Shown piece after piece: positions 11,545 to 21,555 of a stretch of DNA of 43,135 bases. The notes beneath the pieces are model-generated. The model did no database searches. It worked only from the letters and a program-made list of their open reading frames with translations, and was not told the origin of the DNA. How positions within the stretch are numbered: position 1 is the first letter of the stretch; every line of letters starts with the position of its first letter. Both the position numbers and the translations under genes were made by a program. Source of the DNA: Ectocarpus siliculosus (taxonomy: Eukaryota > Sar > Phaeophyceae > Ectocarpales > Ectocarpaceae); contig FN649727.1 of assembly GCA_000310025.1 (NCBI GenBank), positions 7,481,213 through 7,524,347 on the forward strand. Direction: 5' to 3'.

Positions 11545-12150
11545 CTTTTGGATTGTTGTACATACAAGTAGAGGGAGAGACAAAAATTTCGGCGGTCGTG
11601 AAAAGAACAAACGAAAGCGAGCAAAACTCTTTCGACTGCTGTGGTTACGTCTCAAACGGGTCTGTAGTCTTTCTGTGTTATTATGTCATATTTTCTACGA
11701 AAAACGAAAGACAACAAGACCCTATATATCTGGTAAGCCTAGCAGCACCCTGGGATGGAACACGGCTTGACACTTGCGGCCGGGGTCGCTGGGGGCGTCG
11801 TCGTCTGTGTGCCCGCTAGATGGAGCTGTAGGTTTTGTTGTTCGTGTTGATTACAATAGAGGGTATCAAGATATTGGGGTTTGAATTTGTACCAAGTACT
11901 CGTGCAAATTTGCCGCTACAGAAGAGGTGAGCCTCTAAATGCTTTGTGTCCCCAGATAGTCTAGGCAAAATGGTACGTGGATCGGTGCTTTCCAGCAGGC
12001 GGGAGAACAAAAAAAACACCGAGCGTCCCCGCTGTCAAGCTTTCTGTCTGCTCACGAGAGAATCGTAGGGCGCGAGGGCCTTCTGGGTATGCCCCCCTCT
12101 TATTCCATAGCTGTGCACCCGGTGCTACGTTGAATACGCTTCGCCGCATA
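11545..12150. other. 5' part of RNASEH2B, exon not resolved
   Basis: This stretch should contain an intron, the first coding exon of RNASEH2B and perhaps its promoter. No segment shows both protein similarity and a phase-1 donor. A pyrimidine tract precedes the acceptor at 11545. Confidence 0.4.
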
Positions 12151-12153
12151 ACA

Positions 12154-12418
12154 ATGAGTGCCGCAGTGAGAATGGCTGTTCTGGCAGGTGCCGCCGCTTC
12201 TGCGGCTCTCCACCGGCAAGCATCCCCTGCAGCCGTACCGCCGCCGCCGCCGCAGCTACAGCGGTGGCGGCCCCAGCTTCGCTCCGGCAGTCATCAACCA
12301 CACCAGCGGCGACGGGCGTGAACTTGACGACGCCGGTGAGGTCCTCGGTCAGCGCCGCTCCCTCCATCGGTGAAGACCCCGGGCATTCTGCCTCAGTCGG
12401 CGAACATTTTTGATGCGT
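12154..12418 (+). other. Ala/Pro-rich coding-like segment
   Basis: An ATG at 12154 opens a short frame starting MSAAVRMAVLAGAAASAAL, which could be a signal or transit peptide, followed by a poly-Pro stretch and a stop. A different frame across the same DNA reads a Ser/Thr/Pro-rich peptide ending at a TGA at about 12416. I cannot decide whether either is translated. The minus strand is also open. Confidence 0.2.
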
Positions 12419-12460
12419 CGGGGGCGCGTACAGCAGTAGTCTCCTGCCGTACAGGAGTAT

Positions 12461-12668
12461 GACACAAGATAACACACCCCCTGGACCAATTTTCAAAGCT
12501 CGACTACGCCACGACGAATAGGATGCATAAATGAAACAATACACTTTCGGAAGGCTCTCGACGACACAGCTTCAACACCACCGTTTTCGGCGCTGTGGCT
12601 CTTTTTGCTGTTGAGAAATCGAGATTTGAAAATTGGTCCAGGGGGTGTGTTACAGGGGGTGTGCTATC
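12461..12668. repeat. Imperfect inverted repeat, ~43-bp arms
   Basis: The left arm reads ACACAAGATAACACACCCCC and continues TGGACCAATTTTCAAAGCTCGA. The right arm (about 12619-12667) is its reverse complement, interrupted by an 11-bp duplication in GGGGGTGTG. The spacer is about 115 bp. It is probably a small foldback element. Confidence 0.7.
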
Positions 12669-12679
12669 TTGTGTCCTTT

Positions 12680-12911
12680 ACGGTAGGCACCTCGCATCTG
12701 GACCCGCAGGCCACGGCCAAGACAACCGACCGCATCACGGCGGACGTCGAGGCCCGGGCGGCCGCTGCGTTTGTCTCCGTCAAACGGCGTCACCCAGGTC
12801 GCCGACGCCACCGGAAAGACCCAGATTGTTCACCTGTGCGAACTGCCTCGACGACTGCATGGGCCGGCACGGCAGCACCAAAAGCTCCCGCCGACATGCT
12901 GCGCTACCTTT
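12680..12911 (+). pseudogene. Frame-shifted coding-like fragment (weak)
   Basis: Protein-like sequence moves through three plus-strand frames: HLDPQATAKTTDRITADVEA, then GVTQVADATGKTQIVHLC, then TCANCLDDCMGRHGSTKSSR with two CxxC-like pairs. This looks like a small zinc-binding exon broken by two indels, or by sequencing errors. No family is recognised. The 254-codon open frame 12605-13369 passes through it, but its later part has no protein-like character. Confidence 0.25.
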
Positions 12912-13370
12912 GTAAAAAGAAAAAGCAGGCTTTATCCACCGAACCTGGCGCTATTACAGTAGTAGGTCTGGATTTTTTTGCTGTACGTCTAAAGAGGCTC
13001 TTTCCCGCTAGAAATGTTCAAAGTCTTTGGTACCATGGTACATATTCCACACGCTCTTTCGGAGGGGTTCTTGTATGGGGGACGGGGCGGTGGGTAAGGA
13101 GCAACTACGGGTGGTATCCTCCGTACATGCGGTTCTGTCAAATACAGCAGGCATACATAGACTACAGCATGCATACATTGCTGCACTTGGTCTCTCTTGA
13201 CCCTCAGAATAACGACGCCATCCCTGCTTCTGTGATTGGTGTACCGACGCCACACGTACTGAGTGCAGTCTACCACCCGTCCATCCCTTGGCGCAAAGAA
13301 GTGGTTTGCACTTCGACAGAGACGCGAGCGCGCGCGAGAGAGAGGAGAGTTGTCGGCCAGGGTGCCTGAA

Positions 13371-13730
13371 TCATACTGAGACGCTCTTTACAACGCATGA
13401 CTGCTGCACGTACATTGCCTGTTCCATATGCAGCAGCCAGGCTGGCGCTCTCTTGATGTTTGTCTTTTTGTCAACAAAGAGGTACTGCTGACATGTGCTT
13501 GTACGGCAGTAGACAGCAATAGACGCCATCTGACCTGTGCGTGGATGAACCAGCCCGATCACCTTCGCAACCAACTCGCTGTTTCTCCCCTTTGAATCCT
13601 TTAGCGATGAAAAAGAAAATGCCTCGTCCTGCATCAAGTAGACATGCTGGTGGGCCATGGCCGCAGCGAAATAGAGTACCTGTGTCGTGAGCGGTAGCTC
13701 AGTATGTTGTACTCGCGGTTGGAACTGCAT
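13371..13730 (-). CDS. Hypothetical ORF of 119 codons
   Basis: An ATG at 13730 opens MQFQPRVQHTELPLTTQVLY and runs uninterrupted to 13371; the frame is open further upstream. Composition is plausible for a protein (for example DEAFSFSSLKDSKGRNSELV). I recognise no domain and see no neighbouring exon. It may be a transposon fragment or a chance ORF. Confidence 0.2.
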   Translation of the reverse strand: MQFQPRVQHTELPLTTQVLYFAAAMAHQHVYLMQDEAFSFSSLKDSKGRNSELVAKVIGLVHPRTGQMASIAVYCRTSTCQQYLFVDKKTNIKRAPAWLLHMEQAMYVQQSCVVKSVSV

Positions 13731-13819
13731 CAGATTTCGAAATTTGAAATTCGAAACAGGGGGCACCGGGATATGTTGTACACGGTAGTGTGGTAGTCTG
13801 TATTCCTTCCTGCCTCTGT

Positions 13820-13909
13820 TCCGCAATGTATGGTCGAGTACGTACGTGGTAAACAAGAGGTCAGGAGTTCGAGCCTCGCCCAGAAGAACATATATATGTC
13901 TATTTTTTC
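13820..13909 (+). ncRNA. tRNA-like Pol III promoter remnant
   Basis: An A-box-like TGGTCGAGTACG (about 13829) and a B-box-like GAGTTCGAGCC lie at roughly tRNA spacing, with a T6 stretch (13904-13909) that could end Pol III transcription. The T-arm and acceptor do not pair well, so this is not a functional tRNA gene. It is probably a degenerate tRNA-derived SINE head. Confidence 0.35.
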
Positions 13910-13919
13910 CAAAAATCAC

Positions 13920-14826
13920 ATACCATATTATTCCAAAAAAAAATTACTTCCTTCGTTTTTGTTCCTCCAAGTAAGTGTCTAATTTTGGTCACCCTACGGT
14001 TTTGCTCCCGGTCAACACGAAAGAACGAATAGTGATGCTTTAAATACGTGGGTGTACAGGTAGCTCACATATCCAAAAACACAACGCAAACGAAAAAAAT
14101 CAAATTCACTTTTTTCTGGCGCGTACGAGAGCCAATAACGGCGGCCTTTTTTCCTTGCTGACCGCCTTCTCTGGAGATCAGTTGTATCGGAATTAGTTTT
14201 CTCATGAGGGGGGATAAAACCTTGGCACCCCCTTTCTTTCTTTTTTACCTTGGCCGCCTATCTTGTCCGAGCAATACGCAATAAATAAAAATGCTGAAAA
14301 GACTCACCGAACGCCCTAAACTGCAGTAATACCGACCTCATCTACCCGGAAAATCGAAACCGACCTGATGATGTATGTATGTATATTATTCCGGAACAAC
14401 AGAGGGAGTATACAAAACACAGAAAACGGGGGATGGATGGACGATGCACGAGGCATTTTCCCTCAACCTCGACGTTTGACGCCCGGGGGCAATCCGTTGT
14501 ATCGCCGTTTCAGCAACGGCAGCGACATCGTCCCATACAACACGACTTTACTGTTGTTGCTGTTCGATGCCCACATCATCAACGTCAAATCAAAGTGTCA
14601 GCCTCCGTCAACATCGTCTCCTGCATGTATGTATGTTCGCGTTATGCTCGACTGTAGGTTGTACCGTACTTTTTTTCTGAAACACGATACAATACACGAG
14701 TTATTATCCTCCCTGATAAATGTAGACTAGACTTTTGTTCAATACCCAAAAAATACTTTGTTTCTCCCGCACGCTCTCTCCCACGCTAAAGTTCTGTTTT
14801 CTTCACCTCTCTCCTATATTCCTCAG
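13920..14826. other. Non-coding, no supported gene
   Basis: AT-richer stretch with A and T runs. Short open frames at 14368-14730 show no motif and no splice context on both sides. Confidence 0.45.
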
Positions 14827-15015
14827 GTGGTACATTTGCAAAGGGCCGGACCGTACCCCCTTCCCCAATTAATTACGGAGGTGGCACGTCGACACCATCA
14901 AACAATGGAATCGCTGCGTTGCTTGAGTGCCACGGAAGCCGCTTGGCGTACGATCATCCACGACATGCACTTCCGCCAACCTGCGCAGAAGGTGACCGCA
15001 CCATACGCAGATTAG
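14827..15015 (+). CDS. Possible exon of an unknown gene
   Basis: A good acceptor (pyrimidine tract ending TTCCTCAG) precedes an open frame that begins VVHLQRAGPYPLPQLITEVA and includes SATEAAWRTIIHDMHFRQPA. It could end at a GTGACC donor after 14991 or run to the TAG at 15013. Composition is strongly protein-like and helical, but I cannot assign a family or find a partner exon nearby. Confidence 0.35.
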   Translation: MVHLQRAGPYPLPQLITEVARRHHQTMESLRCLSATEAAWRTIIHDMHFRQPAQKVTAPYAD

Positions 15016-15084
15016 CCTCCATTATTCCCGAACCGCCATCTTTACTACGATGACGTTGAGGTACCTTTCCTTTCATATATCTAT

Positions 15085-15386
15085 TTTTTTTTTTGTCTTC
15101 ACTTCAAATCAGCGCTCACAGCACTACTACTCCAACCCGTGGTCACACAGAAGAGCCCCTCTCTACCCTCCCCTCCTGCGGTACTTTGCCTTCGATTTTT
15201 AATGCGAGAGTAGTTCAGCACTCTCTTCCCTCTGTGTACACACGAACTACTAGCGCTATCCACTAGTAGGCCAGGAGCGGAAGCGAGAGAACAACTCACT
15301 TTGCAAGAAAATTTGCTCACGCCGGGATACGAACCCCTGACCTGACCTCCAGAAGGTTTCGAGGATACCAACTAGACCACCGGGGC
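15085..15386 (-). mobile_element. tRNA-derived SINE
   Basis: Read on the minus strand from 15386, the element opens GCCCCGGTGGTCTAGTTGGT (A box) and has GGTTCGTATCCC (B box) about 50 nt later. The first 72 nt thus resemble a tRNA, but the anticodon arm and 3' acceptor strand do not close. An unrelated body of about 220 bp follows and ends in an A-rich tail (A run at about 15086-15097). That head, body and A tail layout is typical of a SINE. Target-site duplications were not evident. Confidence 0.65.
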
Positions 15387-16215
15387 GACCGGCGTCATTT
15401 CTTGCTCTTCTCCGAATCGTACGCCATATTTTTCTCTTCAAAGTATTCCAATCAACGCTGATATTTTTTCCCAATACTTTGTCATAAATAGTCTATCTCT
15501 TCAACGGGAGCCTCCGGTGTATGGATGGAGCTTTTCATTCCGTTCCATTCAAGACCCTACGTCGTTTCATACCGGGAAGGGTGTACCCCCTCCACTTACG
15601 GTCCAATGACTTCAGTTCCATTCAACATCCGGCGTCTTCTCATGCCGGGGAGAGGTTACCCCTTCGCTTACTACGGGTCTGATCACCGAATTTCATCTGG
15701 GACGTGGTGCGCGTGTACCGTGCGTCCTCGGTTCGAGTGGACCCCGACGAAGCGACAGAAAAGCTCACTTGCGCTTCACGTTCGTCTTCTCCACCTCATA
15801 TTACCAACCACTTCTTTCACGTCGTTTATCCATCCATCCATTCCTGCCATTACGTGCACCACATGCTCGACACCTCATCGGTCAGGGCGGAATGAGCGTC
15901 ATGTCTGTCTGTCTCACGGTCTCAACCGACTATTACCATCTTTGGCCGGTGCCTACCTTCCCACGTGCGGAAGTTGTTTCCATGTTTTTCTCCGTGTACC
16001 TTCTTCATCATCCACAACATATGTATGTATGTCTACTCTTCGCACCTTCCTATTCACAATCAATCAATCTACAGATCCTTCCCAATGAGCCGCGGACCGC
16101 CAACCGCGACCGTATTCTTCCTTAACATCAGTCAGTATCTCCAAACCTTCACACATCTTCGATGGATTCACTCCTGCTTTTTCCCATTGATTACATAGCT
16201 CGTGGATTTGACTAC
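15387..16215. other. Non-coding, boundary of the tandem array
   Basis: No supported gene. Two similar ~60-bp segments (about 15540-15605 and 15612-15675) share TTCCATTCAA and a CCGGGRAGRGKKTACCCC core. From about 16140 the sequence becomes alignable to 29100 and 41090, where the large repeat units end. Confidence 0.5.
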
Positions 16216-16561
16216 ATATCTGGTCCAAAAAACACGCGCAGCTGACGTACTTTTCACTCGAACAGTCCAGTGAACGTTAACGAGAACTTAATTGTGAAGC
16301 AGACCAATCTGTACAAAGTCTTGACTACTACATAGCAGCTCAAATATAGGCGCAGGATGCAAGTGCCGACATTCATTGTGCTCGCTGTAGCACGCTACTG
16401 TGGTAACGCGCAAGGCGTGCTTGTGACCGTGGCGTCACTCATGGTGTCGGGTTGTTGTTGTGGTATGTAAGCCTGCGGTGAGCGTACAACATAGACTATT
16501 CATGGGGCTGCTTTGCCGTGTGCCTCCTTACGATCCTGTGTGGCTCTGCCGTGCATATGTG

Positions 16562-16713
16562 TCGTGTGTCGTCGTCTTGAGAAAATCCGTGTGCATTTAT
16601 TTGTGTCGCGTGTCGTCGTCTTGAGAAGGTCCATACATTTCTTGCGAGCCGTCGTCTTGAAAAGATCGGTGTGTATGTGCCGCGTGTCGCGTGTCGTCGT
16701 CTTGATAAGATCC
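16562..16713 (+). repeat. Four-copy local expansion in unit 1
   Basis: GTCGTCGTCTTGARAARRTCC occurs four times about 40 bp apart, three of them preceded by GTGTCGYGT. Unit 2 has only one related copy (about 29596-29633), so the expansion arose within unit 1. Confidence 0.8.
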
Positions 16714-17419
16714 TAAATCGTTTACTTCTTGGTTGCGCTGCAGGCCGCATGCAAATCTCTCTTATATCCACGTGGGTTTGGCAGGCGAGTCGAGGTGAAG
16801 CAGGTCGAGTCGATGTCAGCAGTGGTCGTTTCAAGCGTGTCCAGCACCTATGATAGCGTTAGTACGTACCTCAGCGTTGGTTCCGAATGCCCTGATTTCG
16901 ATCGTTTCGTTTACCGTGTTTTGGGGGTCGAATGGCTTGTAGAATGTGTGAATTTATTATTATTTGCATCGACCGCGCTAACCGGCTGCCCAATGAAAAG
17001 ACGTCGGCTGAAAAAAACAAAGCACTTCAAAATGCCATTAGCGGGGACCCCGTGAGGGGGCGGCATGGGGAAGACCAAGCTATTCTCGGGACGAAAGACA
17101 GAAACGTTGGCAACAGAAGAACACTGCACACGCCTACGAAGGCTGCTACCTTGCACTCGAGGTCGTTTAGGCCATCATCTTCCTTCCTTCCAACTCCATC
17201 GTTCTCATGGTCGTTTTCGCAGCACCTTCTCGACCTTTACTGTTGTATTATGATCCCTTACCCAGATCATTCAATGTAAGTATTGGATTTGGTTGGGTTA
17301 GGTCTCCTGCGCCGGCCTGTGGCCCCGCCCATTAGTTTGTTGTTGATTATCTGATTTGCCACATCTTGGTTATTGACCACTCACGCCTCTAAGCTAGGTC
17401 TCCCCCACCCAAACTTTCT

Positions 17420-18804
17420 TTATTTTCCGCGGCGAGCACACGCCGCAGAAAAATCGCATGTAAAGTCAGCCGACAACGGCAACGCGTTTGAGTCTGCGTA
17501 CAGCTCGCTACGGATCCTCTTGGAACCCGTTGCCCCCACACTAGTAGTGGCGCCAACATACCGCTTCGCTACACTCTACGTACGCCACCCGGCAATTTTC
17601 ATGATAGCGTCCATCGCCGTTCCGTCAAGCGACTGCGCAACAGAACCTCCGACGCGGAACGAGTGCATGGTGTAGCGGTGCGGCAGTCCCGCCGCTCGCA
17701 AATGCCCTTGCAGGGCAGCCGTCATCTGAACCACCGTAAGGGGAGCGCAGCCCCGAGTTCCGTCCAGCAGGACGACCGGAAACAGATGCCCTAGTGACCA
17801 ATCCCAGCCATTACGCTCCGCCGCACTGATGTAGGCCGTAACGTTGTTCACCGCACAAATAGACGGGCAGGCGACGTCCGGACGCACGACAACGGCATCG
17901 ACAGAGTCGCGGAGGGTCTTACCAAACTGGAAGTTGAAAATCAGACCCTGCCCCGCGGGCAACCGCAGAACTTGCGATCCCATAGTGAAGGAGAGATCAT
18001 GCCCTCGCCGCATGGAGGCGAACGCCAGCGAAAACAAAGCGACGTCCCTGGTAAGCTCAATACGCCCCGCCAAAGAGGACGCAGTCTGCGCGCGAGAGCG
18101 CATGTCCCTCAACAAATCGATGAGGACGTGCGGTATCATAGCCTCTGCCTGGTTGACAGCGACACCCACATGTTTTTGTTCCTCCTCCGTGAAGACGAGG
18201 TAGGAGTCGACGAGAGGACTACAACACGGGTTGCCCGAGCGCGTGGCAGGGTCCCAGCTGCTGCCTTTTACCAACTGTTCTTGCATCGCCATCTTCAACT
18301 TGGACACGATCCCTTTCTGCATGGACGCGGCAGCATACCGCTTAGCACATGGCGAGTTTGGGAGGGAATCGCGGCCGTGAGTCGTGCCGACACCAGGGCA
18401 TGCCCTGTCGTGCACCCACTTGGTACCATGTCCAAGAAGCAGAGATAGTCAAACACGTCTCGGTCCGAAGCCTGCTTCCAACCCTGACATTGTTCAGTCG
18501 CCGAAAGTATGAAAGCTTCGAACCCGTCCGCTACAGCGCACTTGCGCTGTTGAGCACGACGGTTAGACGCGGCCGAGAGGACCTGATCACCACGAGGAGC
18601 GCGCAACGCGTCGAAATCGATCGACACCCGAGCCGCTTGAGGGTCACGCGGGACCGGATGCCCGCGGGCAGGCTGAACACCGCAGGACCAACAATAGTTG
18701 TAATGTCCCACGTTTTCCGTCTGGCATGACGAACACGCTACAAACTGGACACAGCCGCCCGGAGGCAGGGTGGGGACCTGTGATACGAAGCACAAGCCAT
18801 CCAC
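17420..18804 (-). pseudogene. Tyrosine recombinase of the retrotransposon, broken
   Basis: The N-terminal part (18804 down to about 18416) has a zinc ribbon (C-x2-C-x10-C-x2-C in CSSCQTENVGHYNYCWSC) and a helical core-binding region (DVFDYLCFLDMVPSGC). A frameshift near 18416 leads into the catalytic part (18415-17579). There the Arg of SMRRGHDL and the H-x-x-R of MHSFRVGG are visible, followed by MKIAGWRT. A TAG at 17578-17576 then stops translation. Reading past it, the nucleophile region RYVG follows, with its Tyr codon at 17560-17558 and an open frame to the TAA at 17420. In this family the recombinase integrates the circular cDNA. With one frameshift and one stop before the tyrosine, this copy cannot make an active enzyme. 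Confidence 0.88.
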
Positions 18805-18905
18805 AAGTCAAAGGGAGGGAACTGGGCAAGATGGACGAGAGTCGCATGCTGCAGTAGCAGGTTACCGGTGTCTATCAAGATTTGTTTTTTGGAGAGCGGC
18901 AGCAC

Positions 18906-21047
18906 CTAAGAAAAAGAAGTAAAATCAACCTCGTAAGCTACCATGGACCACCTCGGGTACCTCCACTCTTTCAGGGACCCGTCTGGGTAAGGCCACTGAA
19001 AATATCCCCCCGCATTAGGCGGGGAAATCAGCCGAGACCGCACTGTCGCCTGCTGCACCCGAGAGAACCAGTAAGACTTAGAACCCGGCACAACAATAAC
19101 CGCATGCGCGTGGCACTCTGCAAGGTGTTGCACTACGTGGCCCGCCATCACCGGCGGCGGGAAACAAAAACCGAATGCTCGATCCAGAGTACCTGGGCGC
19201 AACGACACGTCTTGGGCGAAAAAATCTACACCCGATGAACCCTCGCAATCATAGCGCGAGAAAAACGATAGAACAACGTCTGACCCCGGGATACGCTGAG
19301 CCGAAGCGTCGGAGGCCATGAGGTTGATAGTAAACGGCCGCATGTCCTCCCAGAGAGTCTGAAAGGCCGCCGGGTTGAGCCTGATGATGCCCTCACGCGA
19401 AGGGCGAGAGATATCATCAGCGACGACATTGGCAGCCGACGGGACCCATTTTAGGGACAGCATAAACTCATACTCGACTTGTAGCTCGAACAAACGAACA
19501 AGAAGTGCATGCATTCCGAGTCGCGCGCCCGCTCCCTGTTGAAAGACACACACAACGCGGTGTTGTCGACGTCGATGAGCACGTGCGCTCGCTGCAAAGA
19601 AGCCGGAAAACGCGCACAGAAGAGGTGCCAACAAGTGGTACAACGCAAACACCTCCTTCTTGTTGATATATTTGTGTAGCCAATCGTCGGGGAACACGCC
19701 ACCTGCGCGGTATTGAGCTCCCCGAAAGTTGATAGCACCAACCCAGCCAAGGGAGGACGCGTCCGATGATCCGTCGATTTTGACGATGAGGTGGCTCGCT
19801 CGCTGCCACGGCCCTTCGTGCGAAGAAGCCGTCAGCGACAGCCACTTCTGGAACTCTGGCCGTAGATCCGCGTGAGCATCACGTGTCAAATCGACCTGAC
19901 GCTGGTTGGTTTTGTCCATCCCGGAAAGGACGGCAAACATGGCATGCGTACAAAGCATCGCCGGCCGGATCGCCACGGTCATGCTCATGCACTTGCCCGC
20001 AACCCGTTGCAGCGATCGGTAGGACACGCCCCCATCGGCCAGAGCTGTTCGCAGTAAGCCATGCAGCTTGTCCAGCTTCTCTTGGGGGATCCGGAAGGTC
20101 ATCGTCTCCGAATCGCAGATGATGCCGAGGTATTGTAGAGCTGTGACGGGTCGAAGCTCGCATTTCTTGAGTGACAGGAACTGTCCGCAGAAGAGCGAAG
20201 TCAGCATGGCGACGTGGGTCGCTTCCCCGGCCGCCAGCCACTGATCCCGCGCCGGCCGACCATATGTGGCCAGAAAGTTGCTCCGCCAAGAATCATCGAG
20301 GTATGCGAAAGAAGGGGCGCCTTTGGAACGCTGAAAGGCCGCCTTCGCTTCGGTGAGAGTATGGTAGACGTACGGGCTGAGGCTAAATCCGAACGGGAGG
20401 ACGCACCAGCAGTAGTCGATGCCCTTGTAAGCTAAGCCGAAGAGAGGCCATGACGATGGCCGCAGAAGAACATGATGAAACGCTGAGGAGTCGTCGAGTG
20501 ATGTCATGTACCATTTCGACCACGCGATGCTAGCCACGCCCGCTACCGTGTCCATGGCGAAAGGTATTTTCCGTGTGCAACTGTTGAGCGGTCGAGCGTC
20601 ATAGATAAGACGCGGTTTGGACGTCTCCACAGACAAAGCAATGATCATGCGAGGACGGACCGGACCGGTGGAGCTCTTGACGTCAGCCAACCGTGAAATG
20701 CAACCTCTGGCGAGCAAGGACTGCATTTCCGCGTCGACGAAGCTGTCAAATTCCGGCGGCCAACGGTGGTTGGAGAAAACGCGCTGCGGGAAATGATCAA
20801 CATGGTAAGGAAGAGACGGCGACTCGCCTCTGAATTTGGGACATTTACTCTCCAGCCCTGCATCGTTTGTGGTGGGGAAGGTCATCTGTCTCGAAGCTCT
20901 TGCTCTCTTCCACGCCATTTTTCCCTCCTCGACTGCTGCTGCTATGGTCTCTGTCTTGTCCTCCTCCCGCTCCATCCCCTCCTCCTTCATCGCTGCCAAA
21001 CGAATTCTCCTCGTTGCCATCCTGGTCGTTTCTATCTGCACTACCAC
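18906..21047 (-). pseudogene. Reverse transcriptase/RNase H polyprotein, RNase H damaged
   Basis: The frame is open for 713 codons. The RT domain covers about residues 100-330: MTSLDDSSAF with the first Asp (about 185), LPFGFSLSPYVY (217-228) and the catalytic YLDD (249-252). RNase H follows: IDGSSDAS (Asp 425) and NKKEVFAL (Glu 465), then LKWVPSAANVVADDISRP with the last Asp (about 544). Between them, residues about 491-502 are out of frame: the expected HVLIDVDNTALCVSF lies in another frame, so two compensating indels replace the third catalytic Asp. After RNase H comes the C-terminal domain seen in DIRS-type polyproteins (FGFCFPPPVMAGHVVQHL). The first ~60 codons overlap the gag-like frame and are probably not a real N-terminus. 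Confidence 0.88.
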
Positions 21048-21487
21048 TGAGATCCCAACCTATTGGCCGTGGTGGGAACTGATCAAGAAGTAGTCCGTGA
21101 CGTTTAAAAATATCACGAGTTCGTACGGATAGAAAACGAGCCACCTCGAAGGTAAGCCGTCTGCGAATCCCTTTGGTATGATAAGCCTTTAGTCTAGACG
21201 AAGCAAGGCTGTTTCTTTCGTCGTCGAAGTTACCCTTGCACAAGGCTTCAAATGCCAAGTGGTCGTTGGCGATGGCTACGATCAGTCGATTTGCGCCTTT
21301 CTTTACCAAGACCACCATACGTTGAAAAAGCAGGAGAAAGGAGGGCAGATCTAGACGGGTTGAAAGTTCCCGCATAGTGATTTGCCTCACTTACAGCTCG
21401 ATCTTCGAGGGCGGATCCTGGCTTTTGGATCGACTTGTCGATGCTTCGACCTGCGGATGGGTTGACGATTGTTACGGATACAAGCAT
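20845..21487 (-). pseudogene. Gag-like ORF of the retrotransposon
   Basis: It lies directly upstream of the RT and overlaps its frame by about 200 bp. The main frame (21390-20845) has a helical region (SFLLLFQRMVVLVKKGANRL, then a segment rich in basic residues) and an acidic Gly/Asp-rich tail ending HHKRCRAGE. A different frame from the ATG at 21487 gives MLVSVTIVNPSAGRSIDKSI and meets it near 21395, where GCTGTAAGTGAGG occurs. The two may be one gag N-terminus split by a frameshift, or joined by splicing. The assignment rests on position and composition, not on a recognised Gag domain. Confidence 0.5.
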
Positions 21488-21555
21488 GGGCTTGGTACAG
21501 AGTTCCTCTTCTTATTCTGCGTGGAATCCTGGCGGGATCACCAAAGCATACAATA

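Larger units (their letters stand above)
16950..21555 (-). mobile_element. DIRS/Ngaro-like tyrosine-recombinase retrotransposon
   Basis: A 4,606-bp insertion relative to unit 2, whose matching uninterrupted site is at about 35051 (GTAGCATGTGTGCATGTTGG). On the minus strand the order is gag-like ORF, reverse transcriptase/RNase H, then tyrosine recombinase, as in DIRS and Ngaro elements. There is no integrase of the Ty1/Ty3 type and no long LTR. The junctions share only TGTG microhomology and no clear target duplication, which fits recombinase-mediated insertion. I could not identify the split direct repeats or inverted repeats expected at the ends. The element is inactivated by a stop, a frameshift and a scrambled motif, described with its genes. 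Confidence 0.88.

Noticed and set aside
10848-11819. Open frame of 323 codons on the plus strand
   Set aside because: It is the antisense shadow of the RNASEH2B exon at 11544-11260, which has clear homology and splice phases on the minus strand.
12605-13369. Open frame of 254 codons on the plus strand
   Set aside because: Only its first ~40 codons look like protein. The rest has no motif, and the best signal changes frame.
14366-14390. Hammerhead ribozyme core (CTGATGA)
   Set aside because: No GAAA partner at the right spacing.
15315-15386. Functional tRNA gene
   Set aside because: A and B boxes are present, but the acceptor and anticodon arms do not pair; it is a SINE head.
16496-16834. 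Arg/His-rich repeat protein on the minus strand
   Set aside because: Translation of the GTCGTCGTCTTGA tandem repeat; not conserved in unit 2.
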